From: JADJOM01 sp046327715
GTDB taxonomy: Bacteria; Gemmatimonadota; Gemmatimonadetes; Gemmatimonadales; GWC2-71-9
Assembly (NCBI GenBank): GCA_046327715.1
Contig: JAXLXY010000001.1
Span: forward strand, 1-64,000
Length of the DNA stretch: 64,000 nt
Direction: 5' to 3'
Shown here piece after piece: positions 14,652 through 22,518 of the stretch; the first letter of the stretch is position 1, and each line of letters opens with the position of its first letter. A program made the position numbers and the translations under genes. The notes beneath the pieces were generated by a model. The model was not told the DNA's origin. It made no database searches and saw nothing but the letters and a program-made list of their open reading frames with translations.

Positions 14652-15839
14652 TCAGATCCTTTCGACCGAGAGGGCCACGGCGTTGCCGCCGCCGAGGCAG
14701 AGGGTGGCGAGACCGGTGGCCTGGTGCCGGTCGCGCAGCGCGTACAGGAGGGTGGTGAGGACCCGGGCGCCGCTCGCGCCGATCGGGTGGCCCAGCGCCA
14801 CGGCGCCGCCGTGGACATTGACGCGGTCCCAGTCCCAGCCGAGGGCCCGCCCGTCGGCCAGCGCCTGGACCGCGAAGGCCTCGTTGGCCTCGATGAGGTC
14901 GTAGGCGCCGATGTGCGTCCCGCGCTGGCGCATCAGGTTCTGGACGGCGAGGATCGGGGCGAAGAACAGCTCCTTCGGCTCGCCGCCGCCGGTGGCGTAC
15001 CCGGTGACCCGCGCCATCGGCGCCAGGCCGTGCGCGCGGGCGAAGGCCAGCGAACATACCACCAGCGCGCTCGCGCCATCGTTGAGTCCGGGCGCATTGC
15101 CGGCCGTCACCGTGCCATCCTTGCGGAACGCGGGCTTGAGCCGGGCCAGCGACTCGAGGCTCGTGTCCTTCCGCGGGGCCTCGTCCATTGAGACCGTGGT
15201 GCTGCCGCCCTTGCCGGGGATCTCTACCGGGACGATCTCCGCCTGGAACTTGCCCGCGGCCTGCGCGGCGACCGCCTTCTGGTGGCTCGCCACGGCGAAC
15301 GCGTCCTGGTCGGCGCGGCTCACCCCGGCCTTCTCCGCGGTGTATTCCGCGTACTCGCCCATGTGGTTCTGGCCGAAGGAGTCCCACAGCCCGTCGTGGA
15401 TCATGCCGTCGACGATGGTCTGGTTGCCTGCCTTGACCCCGTTGCGGTACCCGAAGAGGTAGTGCGGGGCGGAGGACATCGACTCCTGCCCACCGGCCAC
15501 CACGCACTGGGCATCCCCGGCCTTGATGGCCTGCGCCGCCAGCATCACCGCCTTGAGGCCCGAGCCACACACCTTGTTGATGGTCAGGGCCGGGATCGTC
15601 GCGGGCAGGCCGGCGTGGATCATGGCCTGGCGCGCCGGGGCCTGTCCCGCCCCGCCCTGCACGACCTGGCCCATGATCACGTCATCGATGGCGGCGGGAT
15701 CGATCCCGGCCCGGGCTACGGCCTCGCGGATGGCGCGGGCGCCGAGCTGCGGCGCCGAGAGACTTCCCAGCCCGCCCAGGAACTTCCCGATGGGCGTGCG
15801 GCAGGCGGAGAGGATGACGGGCGTAGTGGCGTCGGACAC
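14652..15839 (-). CDS. Acetyl-CoA acetyltransferase (thiolase)
   Basis: The product is 395 residues from the GTG at 15839; an alternative GTG at 15878 would add 13 residues that are not thiolase-like. Seen: PVILSACRTPIGKF, the active-site cysteine in NKVCGSGLKAVMLAA, the GGQESMSSAPH block, NEAFAVQAL, VNVHGGAVALGHPIGASGAR, and the second catalytic cysteine in CLGGGNAVAL. It condenses two acetyl-CoA or cleaves acetoacetyl-CoA. It heads the bioY-CPBP-hbd run. Biosynthetic versus degradative use cannot be told from sequence. Confidence 0.95.
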   Translation of the reverse strand: MSDATTPVILSACRTPIGKFLGGLGSLSAPQLGARAIREAVARAGIDPAAIDDVIMGQVVQGGAGQAPARQAMIHAGLPATIPALTINKVCGSGLKAVMLAAQAIKAGDAQCVVAGGQESMSSAPHYLFGYRNGVKAGNQTIVDGMIHDGLWDSFGQNHMGEYAEYTAEKAGVSRADQDAFAVASHQKAVAAQAAGKFQAEIVPVEIPGKGGSTTVSMDEAPRKDTSLESLARLKPAFRKDGTVTAGNAPGLNDGASALVVCSLAFARAHGLAPMARVTGYATGGGEPKELFFAPILAVQNLMRQRGTHIGAYDLIEANEAFAVQALADGRALGWDWDRVNVHGGAVALGHPIGASGARVLTTLLYALRDRHQATGLATLCLGGGNAVALSVERI

Positions 15840-16003
15840 GGCTTCCGCGATGCGTGAGGAGTGGCGCGGCGGACCCACGGCGAGCCCGCCAACGGGCGGA
15901 AGTATAGAAGGAGAGCGGGCTTAGGGGCAGCGGGTGGGGCCGACCTGCATGTTCATGCACCCGGCGCGCCGCCCGGATCGGAGCCCCGGCCTGCTGGACC
16001 GGC

Positions 16004-17926
16004 CTACAGCGTCAGGCGCCGGTCCTTGATGGAGTCCAGCAGGCGCGCGGTGAACTCGGCGACAGGGATGATCTCCTGCTTGTTGCCCGCCCCGCGCGTC
16101 CGGATGGCCACCGTCCCGGCCTCGGCCTCCCGCTGCCCCACCACGGCCATGTAGGGCACCTTGCCGATCTCGCCCTCGCGGATCCGGTAGTTCAGGGTCT
16201 GGCTGCCGGCATCGAGGGTGGAGCGGACGCCGGCGGCCCGCAGGGTCCGGTGGACCTGGCCCGCCGCCTCGGCCTGCTGGTCGGAGATCGGCAGCACCCG
16301 CACCTGCTCGGGCGAGAGCCACAGGGGGAACGCCCCGGCGAAGTGCTCGATCAGGATGGCGATGAAGCGCTCGAACGACCCGTTCACCGCCCGGTGGATG
16401 ATCACCGGCCGGTGCTCGTGGTTGTCCTCGCCCACATAGTGCAGGTTGAAGCGCTCCGGCGCGGCGTAATCGAGCTGGATGGTGCCCAGCTGCCACTTCC
16501 GGCCGATGGAGTCGGCCACGTCGAAGTCGATCTTGGGGCCGTAGAAGGCGCCGTCGCCCTCCTTGAGCTCATAGGGCAGCCCGGTGGCCTCGAGGGCGGC
16601 GCGCAGTGCCCCTTCGGCCCGGTCCCACATGGCGTCGTCACCGATCCGCTGCTCGGGCCGGGTGGCGAACTTGAGCGTCGCCTCGAGGCCGAAGGTCCGG
16701 TAGTAGCCCAGGATGAAGTTGGTCAGCTGGCGCACCTCCTCCGGAATCTGGGATTCCATGAGGTAGATGTGGCAGTCGTCCTGGGCGAACTGGCGGACCC
16801 GGGTGAGCCCCGACAGGGCCCCGCTCACCTCGTTGCGGTGCAGCACGTCGTAGGTGCTGTACCGGATCGGCAGTTCCTTGTAGCTGTGCTTGCCGGTCCC
16901 GTAGAGCAGGTGGTGGCTCGGGCAGTTCATCGGCTTGAGGGACATGTCCTGCTCGCCCGTCTCGTTGTTGTGGACGAGGAACATGTTCTCCTTGTACTTC
17001 CCCCAGTGGCCCGAGATCTCCCACAGCCCCTTGTTGTAGAGCAGCGGGGTGCGGATCTCCTGGTAGCCCTCCTGCTGCAGCTCCCGCATGTACTGGTTGA
17101 GGGTGTTGTACAGCGAGGTCCCGCGCTCGGTCCAGAACGCGGCCCCCGGGGCAAAGGGATGGAACAGGAACAGGTCCAGTTCCCTGCCCAGCTTGCGGTG
17201 GTCGCGCTTCCTGGCCTCCTCGAGGCGGTGGGTGTACGCCTCGAGCTCCTCCTTCTTGAACCAGGCGGTGCCATAGATGCGCTGCAGCATCTGGCGCCGG
17301 CTGTCGCCGCGCCAGTAGGCCCCGGCCGCCGAGAGAAGCTTGAAGTGCTTGAGCCGCCCGGTGCTGGGCACGTGGGGGCCGCGGCAGAGGTCCACGAAGG
17401 GGCCGTCGGTGTAGACCGAGATGGTCTCGTCGGCGCCCAGGTCGGCGATCCGCTCCAGCTTGAGGGGGTCGTCCTTGAAGCGGAGGTTGGCCTCGTCGCG
17501 GCTCACCTCCTCCCGCACGAAGGCGTAATCCCGGGCGGCCACCTCGGCCATCTTCCGCTCGATGGCCTCGAGGTCTTCCGGGGTGAAGGGGCGCTCCACC
17601 TCGAAGTCGTAGTAGAAGCCGTCCTCGATGGGCGGGCCGAAGCCGATCCCGGCCCGGGGGAAGAGCTCGCGGACCGCGGTGGCCAGGATGTGGGCCGCCG
17701 AATGCCGCAGCACCTCGAGTGCGTCGGGGTCCTTGTCGGTGAGGATCGCGAAGCGCGCGTCCTGGGTGAGCGGACGGTCGAGGTCGCGGATCTGGCCATC
17801 GACCCGGGCGGCGAGGGCGGCGCGGGCCAGGCCGGCGCCGATGGACTGGGCCACCTGACGGCTGGTGGTGCCCTGCGGGACCTCGCGGACGCTGCCGTCC
17901 GGGAGGGTCAGGCGAACCGTGCTCAC
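16004..17926 (-). CDS. thrS: Threonine-tRNA ligase
   Basis: The product is 640 residues, full length. Layout: TGS domain (~1-60, LTLPDGSVREVP), the editing domain with HSAAHILATAV, and the class II core with TRGPHVPSTGRLKHFKL upstream, motif 2 around LYNKGLWEISGHW, MNCPSHHL, YRTFGLEATLKFATRPEQ and the anticodon domain at the end. The GTG at 17926 overlaps the stop of a 51-residue membrane protein gene, giving a GTGA junction. The long open frame further upstream contains that small gene in another frame and was not used. Confidence 0.99.
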   Translation of the reverse strand: MSTVRLTLPDGSVREVPQGTTSRQVAQSIGAGLARAALAARVDGQIRDLDRPLTQDARFAILTDKDPDALEVLRHSAAHILATAVRELFPRAGIGFGPPIEDGFYYDFEVERPFTPEDLEAIERKMAEVAARDYAFVREEVSRDEANLRFKDDPLKLERIADLGADETISVYTDGPFVDLCRGPHVPSTGRLKHFKLLSAAGAYWRGDSRRQMLQRIYGTAWFKKEELEAYTHRLEEARKRDHRKLGRELDLFLFHPFAPGAAFWTERGTSLYNTLNQYMRELQQEGYQEIRTPLLYNKGLWEISGHWGKYKENMFLVHNNETGEQDMSLKPMNCPSHHLLYGTGKHSYKELPIRYSTYDVLHRNEVSGALSGLTRVRQFAQDDCHIYLMESQIPEEVRQLTNFILGYYRTFGLEATLKFATRPEQRIGDDAMWDRAEGALRAALEATGLPYELKEGDGAFYGPKIDFDVADSIGRKWQLGTIQLDYAAPERFNLHYVGEDNHEHRPVIIHRAVNGSFERFIAILIEHFAGAFPLWLSPEQVRVLPISDQQAEAAGQVHRTLRAAGVRSTLDAGSQTLNYRIREGEIGKVPYMAVVGQREAEAGTVAIRTRGAGNKQEIIPVAEFTARLLDSIKDRRLTL

Positions 17927-18078
17927 GGCGACTCCGTGACGGCAGGCGCCGGCCGGATCACCGGCGCGACGCGGGGAGAATAGATGAAATAGGCGACGAG
18001 GCAGGCGGAGAACAGCAGCCCGAGCACCACCCACCACCCGAGATCGCCGGTCGGCGACTGCTCATTTTCCTGTGGCAT
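17923..18078 (-). CDS. Small single-pass membrane protein upstream of thrS
   Basis: The product is 51 residues: a polar N-terminus (MPQENEQSPTGD), one hydrophobic span from about W15 to Y33 (WWVVLGLLFSACLVAYFIY), then a proline-rich tail. Codon choice is GC-rich like its neighbours and the stop overlaps the thrS GTG start, so the two are likely translationally coupled. It faces the BON-domain gene across a 56-base divergent region with a tandem repeat. It matches no family I recognise. The overlap and transmembrane pattern argue that it is real. Confidence 0.6.
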   Translation of the reverse strand: MPQENEQSPTGDLGWWVVLGLLFSACLVAYFIYSPRVAPVIRPAPAVTESP

Positions 18079-18110
18079 GGTGTTAACTTAATCGCTCACC
18101 GTTTTCACGC

Positions 18111-18132
18111 GTAAGTCACAGGTAAGACACAG
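18111..18132. repeat. Tandem 11-base direct repeat in a divergent promoter region
   Basis: GTAAGTCACAG (18111-18121) is followed directly by GTAAGACACAG (18122-18132), differing at one base. The second copy ends two bases before the ATG of the BON-domain gene. The 56-base region between the divergent genes is relatively AT-rich (TTAACTTAATC at 18082-18092), so it probably holds both promoters. A repeat of one helical turn suggests side-by-side binding of a regulator; none is identified. Confidence 0.55.
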
Positions 18133-18134
18133 AG

Positions 18135-18569
18135 ATGCGCCACCGTTCCTCCGCCTCCGAACTGCTCGCCTGGATGCTGGTCGGCACTGCCGTGGGGGTG
18201 GCCGCCGGCTTCGCCCTCGGCGAGTGGTTCGGCCCGATCCGGCGTCGGCCCGCGGCCCGCACCACTCCTGACGGCGCCGTCCCTGACGCGGCGTCACTGC
18301 CCCGGCCGGGCACCGCCGAGACGACCCGTCGCGCCGTGGCCGCGCTGGCGCAGGACCCGGCGCTCCGCACCCTCGAACTCACCGCGATTGCCGTGAGCCC
18401 AGGCGTGGTGGAGCTGCACGGCTGGGTACCGAATCGCGGCCTCCGGGCCCGGGCGGCCCGGGCCGTGGCCGCCGCCCCCGGCATCGACACCCTGGTGAAC
18501 TGCCTCCTCGTGCACGGCGAGGACGACACCATTCCCGACGTCCCCGACGTGGCCGACCTGCCCGCATGA
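18135..18569 (+). CDS. Membrane-anchored BON-domain protein
   Basis: The product is 144 residues. An N-terminal hydrophobic span (~10-30, ELLAWMLVGTAVGVAAGFAL) is followed by a linker and a BON-type domain at ~60-130: TRRAVAALAQDPALRTLELTA, then VVELHGWVPNRGLRARAARAVAAAPGIDTLVNCLLV. BON domains bind phospholipid or envelope partners. The gene overlaps valS by ATGA, so it is in the same transcript. The presence of tandem repeats at its start suggests regulation. The domain call is moderately firm, the role unknown. Confidence 0.75.
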   Translation: MRHRSSASELLAWMLVGTAVGVAAGFALGEWFGPIRRRPAARTTPDGAVPDAASLPRPGTAETTRRAVAALAQDPALRTLELTAIAVSPGVVELHGWVPNRGLRARAARAVAAAPGIDTLVNCLLVHGEDDTIPDVPDVADLPA

Positions 18570-21235
18570 GCGACCCGACGAGCCTGCCGCCGCAATACAA
18601 TCCCGCCGCCATCGAAGCCGACCTCTACCGGTCCTGGCTCGCGGCGGGCGCCTTTGTCCCCGCCGACGCCGCGACCGCCCCGCCCTACGTGATCATGATG
18701 CCGCCGCCCAACGTCACGGCGGTGCTGCACATGGGCCACGGCCTCAACAACACGGTGCAGGACGTCCTGGTGCGGTTCGAGCGGATGCGGGGCCGGCCGG
18801 CCCTGTGGCTGCCCGGCACCGACCATGCAGGGATCGCCACCCAGAACGTGGTGGAGAAGCTGGTGGCCAAGGAAGGGAAGACCCGCTTCGACCTGGGCCG
18901 GGAGGAGTTCGTGCGCCGGGTGTGGGCCTTCGTGGACCAGACCGGCAGCACCATCCTCGACCAGCTCAAGGCTATCGGCTCGAGCGCGGACTGGTCGCGC
19001 ACCTACTTCACCCTGGACGACGACCTCTCCCGGGCGGTGCGCGAGGTCTTCGTGCGGCTCTACGAGAAGGGCCTGATCTATCGCGGGAAGTACATCATCA
19101 ACTGGTGCCCGCGCTGCCTCACCGCCCTTTCCAATGAGGAGGCGGAAAAGGAGGAGACCGACGGCCGGATCTGGCGGCTGCGCTATCCCCTGGCGGATGG
19201 CCGCGGGCACCTGACGGTGGCCACCACCCGACCCGAGACCATGCTCGGCGACACCGCGGTGGCGGTGCACCCCGAGGACGAGCGCTACGCCCACCTCATC
19301 GGCCGGACGGTGCGCCTGCCGCTGGTGGACCGCGAGATCCCGATCGTGGCCGACGCGGCCATCGACCGCGAGTTCGGCACCGGGGCGGTGAAAGTGACGC
19401 CGGCGCACGACCCGACCGACTTCGAGATCGGGCAGCGGCACGGCCTGCCGGCGATCGACATCATGACGCCCGAGGCCCGGATGGCGGAGACCGTCCCCGA
19501 GCGATTCCAGGGGCTCGACCGGTTCGAGGCGCGCAAGCAGGTGGTGCGGGAGTTCGAGGCACTCGGCCTGCTGGAGGGCGTCGAGTCGCACCGCCACGCC
19601 GTGGGTCACTGCTACCGCTGCGATACCGTGGTGGAGCCGCGGCTCTCCGACCAGTGGTTCGTGCGGATGAAGCCCCTCGCCGAGCCGGCGCTCCGGGCGT
19701 ACACCGACGGCCGGCTCCGCTTCATCCCCGAACGCCGGGGCGAGGAGTACGCCAACTGGATGGGGAACATCCGGGACTGGTGCATCTCCCGGCAGCTGTG
19801 GTGGGGGCACCGGATCCCGGTGTGGTACTGCGACACCTGCGGCGCGACCCTCGTCAGCCGCACCGACGTGGCCCGGTGCCGCTGCGGCGCCGCCGTGCGC
19901 CAGGACGAGGACGTCCTCGACACCTGGTTCTCCAGCTGGCTGGTGCCGTTCTCCTCCCTGGGCTGGCCGGAGCAGACCGACGACCTGCGGCGCTTCTACC
20001 CCGGCTCCGTGCTGGTGACCGCCCCGGAGATCCTCTTCTTCTGGGTGGCCCGCATGGTGATGGCCGGCTGCGAGTTCATGGGCGACATCCCCTTCCACAC
20101 CGTCTACCTCCACGGCACGGTGCGTGACACCCAGCACCGGAAGATGTCCAAGTCGCTGGGCAACGGGATCGACCCCATCGAAGTGGTGGAGAAGTTCGGC
20201 GCCGACGCCCTGCGCTACACCGTGATCGCGGGCATGGCCGTCGGGACCGACGTCATCCTCGACCCGGACGACCTCGAGACCTCCTTCGCCCCGGGCCGGA
20301 ACTTCGCCAACAAGGTGTGGAACGCCGGCCGGTTCATCCTCACCAACCTCGGCGACTCGGCCACCCGCCCGCTCGCCGGGCCGCATCCGGGCGTGGTGCG
20401 CGCCGATGAGCTGGGCCTCGCCGACCAGTGGATCATCGCGCGGTGCGACGCCATGGTGCGCGAGGCGACCTCCAACTACGAGAAGTTCCGGCTGAACGAG
20501 GCCGCCTCCGCGGTCTACCATTTCCTCTGGAGCGACCTCGCCGACTGGTACCTCGAGCAGGCCAAGCCCCGTCTCTACGGCAGTGAGCCGGGCGGGGACG
20601 TGGCCCGGGCAGTGATCGGCCGGACCTTCGAGGTGGCCCTCGCGGTGCTGCACCCGATCATGCCGTTCGTGACGGAGACCCTCTGGGGCCGCTTCCCGGG
20701 CCGCGCCGCTTCCGCCACGCTGTCCCGTTCCGCCTGGCCCCGGCCCGATGCCCGGGCCGCCGCGCCCGAGGCCGAGCGCGGCTTCGCCCTGGTGCAGGAG
20801 CTGGTCGGCGCCATCCGCCAGATCCGGGCGGAGTACGGGGTGGAGCCGGGCAAGCCGGTGAACGTGCGGGTGAGCCGGGCCCACGCGGCCTTCCGCCAGG
20901 AGGATGGCTGCATCCGCCGCCTGGCCAAGGTGGGCAGCCTGACCTTCGGCGCCCCGCTTGCCGAACCGGGCGCCAATGCGGTGCTGGCCGACGGCACGAC
21001 GGTGTACATCGCCCTGGGCGACCTGGTGGACGTGCAGAAGGAGTGCGAGCGGCTGGGCGCCGAGGCCGCGCGCCTGGCCCAGCTCGCCGAGGGGCAGCGG
21101 AAGAAGCTCGGCAACGAGCAGTTCGTGAGCCGGGCCCCGGCCAACGTGGTGCAGCACGAGCGGGACAAGCTCGCCGCGCTGGAGCAGCAGCTGGCCGCCC
21201 TCTCGGAGAAGCGGGAGCAGCTCGGATGCCGCTGA
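18566..21235 (+). CDS. valS: Valine-tRNA ligase
   Basis: The product is 889 residues, class Ia. Seen: PPPNVTAVLHMGHGLNN (HIGH box as HMGH), the GTDHAGIATQ segment typical of ValRS, the CP1 editing domain with TTRPETMLGDTAVAVHP, DWCISRQLWWGHRIPVWYC, and KMSKSLGNG. It ends in a Leu/Glu-rich coiled coil (ECERLGAEAARLAQLAEGQRKK), another ValRS hallmark. It starts inside the BON gene's stop and its last ten bases overlap the start of the lipoprotein gene. Confidence 0.99.
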   Translation: MSDPTSLPPQYNPAAIEADLYRSWLAAGAFVPADAATAPPYVIMMPPPNVTAVLHMGHGLNNTVQDVLVRFERMRGRPALWLPGTDHAGIATQNVVEKLVAKEGKTRFDLGREEFVRRVWAFVDQTGSTILDQLKAIGSSADWSRTYFTLDDDLSRAVREVFVRLYEKGLIYRGKYIINWCPRCLTALSNEEAEKEETDGRIWRLRYPLADGRGHLTVATTRPETMLGDTAVAVHPEDERYAHLIGRTVRLPLVDREIPIVADAAIDREFGTGAVKVTPAHDPTDFEIGQRHGLPAIDIMTPEARMAETVPERFQGLDRFEARKQVVREFEALGLLEGVESHRHAVGHCYRCDTVVEPRLSDQWFVRMKPLAEPALRAYTDGRLRFIPERRGEEYANWMGNIRDWCISRQLWWGHRIPVWYCDTCGATLVSRTDVARCRCGAAVRQDEDVLDTWFSSWLVPFSSLGWPEQTDDLRRFYPGSVLVTAPEILFFWVARMVMAGCEFMGDIPFHTVYLHGTVRDTQHRKMSKSLGNGIDPIEVVEKFGADALRYTVIAGMAVGTDVILDPDDLETSFAPGRNFANKVWNAGRFILTNLGDSATRPLAGPHPGVVRADELGLADQWIIARCDAMVREATSNYEKFRLNEAASAVYHFLWSDLADWYLEQAKPRLYGSEPGGDVARAVIGRTFEVALAVLHPIMPFVTETLWGRFPGRAASATLSRSAWPRPDARAAAPEAERGFALVQELVGAIRQIRAEYGVEPGKPVNVRVSRAHAAFRQEDGCIRRLAKVGSLTFGAPLAEPGANAVLADGTTVYIALGDLVDVQKECERLGAEAARLAQLAEGQRKKLGNEQFVSRAPANVVQHERDKLAALEQQLAALSEKREQLGCR

Positions 21236-22518
21236 CCCGCCGGGGCGTGACCGCGTTCGGCCTGCTCGGAATCATCGCCTGCGCCCGCATCGGCTCCCCC
21301 TCCGGCGGTCCGGAAGACAAGGTGGCGCCGCAGATCCTGGCCACCCGGCCCGAGAGCACCGGCGCCTACCCGGCCTGGGACCAGGACGTCGAGTTCCGGT
21401 TCGATGAGGTGGTCTCCGAGGGCTCCTCCGCCAGCATGGGCCTCGGCACCGGCGACCTCGAGAAGCTCATCCTGCTCTCGCCCAGCGCCGGGGTCCCGGT
21501 GGTGCACTGGAAGCGCGACCGGATCACCGTGCGGCCCCGCGAGGGCTGGAAGCGGAACCGGGTGTACCGGGTGGAGCTCCTGCCGGGCGTGGTGGACCTG
21601 CGCCGCAACAAGAGCGACACCACCGTGGTGCTCACCTTCAGCACCGGCGGCGAGCCGCCGACCGACACGCTGCGCGGCCTCGCCATCGACTGGGTGGCGG
21701 GGAAGCCCGCGCGCCAGGCATTGATCGAGCTGGTCCTGCTGCCCGACAGCCTGGTCTACCGCGCCGTGGCCGACAGCGGCGGCCGGTTCGTGCTGGGGCC
21801 GCTCCCCAAGGGCGCGTGGCGGGCCTTCGGGGCCATCGACCAGAACCGGAACCTCCGCCGGGACCGGCGGGAGAACTACGACTCGGTGGACGTCCCGGCC
21901 GGGACGGCCGCAGTGGCCCCGCTCTGGCTCATTCCGCGCGATACGCTCGGGCCGCGGCTCACGAGCCTCGCACCCGCGGACAGCCTCAGCGCCGTCGCCA
22001 GCTTCTCCCAGCCGCTCGACCCCGGCCAGCCCTTCGACAGCCTCGAGGCCACCCTCCGGCTGCAGTCGGACTCCAGCGTGGTGCCGTTCCGCTCGCTGCT
22101 CCCCAAGCCGGTGGACGACAGCCTGCAGCAGCTGCGCCGCCAGCAGGAGGACTCCCTCCGCGCGGTGCGGGACACGACCCGGCGCGATTCCGCCGCGGCC
22201 CCGCCGCGCCCGCCCGCCGCACCGTCGCGGGCGGAACCCCGGCCGGCGGCCGCCGGGGATGCCGTCACCGATTCCATCATCGCCTCGCGGCCGGCGCTGT
22301 TCGACAAGCTGGTGCTGCGGGTGGACTCCGCCTTCCGGCCCGACACCAAGTATGTCCTGGAGATCCGCCGCATCCGGAGCGCCGCCGGCGTCACCGGCGA
22401 GGCGAGGAATGTGCTGGCGATCCCCAAGCCTCCGCCCCCCAGGCCGGCCCCCGCCGACAGCGTCGCGGCCGATTCGACCCGGCCCGCCGCACCGGTCCCG
22501 CTGCCCCCGAAGCCATGA
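21226..22518 (+). CDS. Lipoprotein with N-terminal Ig-like (SbsA-type) domain
   Basis: The product is 430 residues. A signal peptide ends in the lipobox IIAC (Cys ~19), so it is lipidated. The region ~25-130 (PQILATRPESTGAYPAWDQDVEFRF..., ITVRPREGWKRNRVYRVELLPGVVDL) fits the SbsA/Ig-like domain common in Bacteroidetes and Gemmatimonadota lipoproteins. A middle fibronectin- or CarboxypepD-like stretch (LALIELVLLPDS type) follows, and a low-complexity Arg/Ala/Pro-rich C-terminus (PPPPRPAPADS). It overlaps valS by ten bases and selA by four. Likely a surface or outer-membrane protein; the role is unknown. Confidence 0.75.
   Translation: MPLTRRGVTAFGLLGIIACARIGSPSGGPEDKVAPQILATRPESTGAYPAWDQDVEFRFDEVVSEGSSASMGLGTGDLEKLILLSPSAGVPVVHWKRDRITVRPREGWKRNRVYRVELLPGVVDLRRNKSDTTVVLTFSTGGEPPTDTLRGLAIDWVAGKPARQALIELVLLPDSLVYRAVADSGGRFVLGPLPKGAWRAFGAIDQNRNLRRDRRENYDSVDVPAGTAAVAPLWLIPRDTLGPRLTSLAPADSLSAVASFSQPLDPGQPFDSLEATLRLQSDSSVVPFRSLLPKPVDDSLQQLRRQQEDSLRAVRDTTRRDSAAAPPRPPAAPSRAEPRPAAAGDAVTDSIIASRPALFDKLVLRVDSAFRPDTKYVLEIRRIRSAAGVTGEARNVLAIPKPPPPRPAPADSVAADSTRPAAPVPLPPKP

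Noticed and set aside
15946..15959. TGCATG-TT-CATGCA palindrome upstream of the thiolase gene
   Set aside because: Only six-base arms, and the flanks do not extend it; too short to call an operator.
18116..21157. 1013-residue open frame on the minus strand opposite valS
   Set aside because: valS on the plus strand is beyond doubt; the composition (His/Gly/Arg/Pro-rich, no domain) marks it as a shadow.
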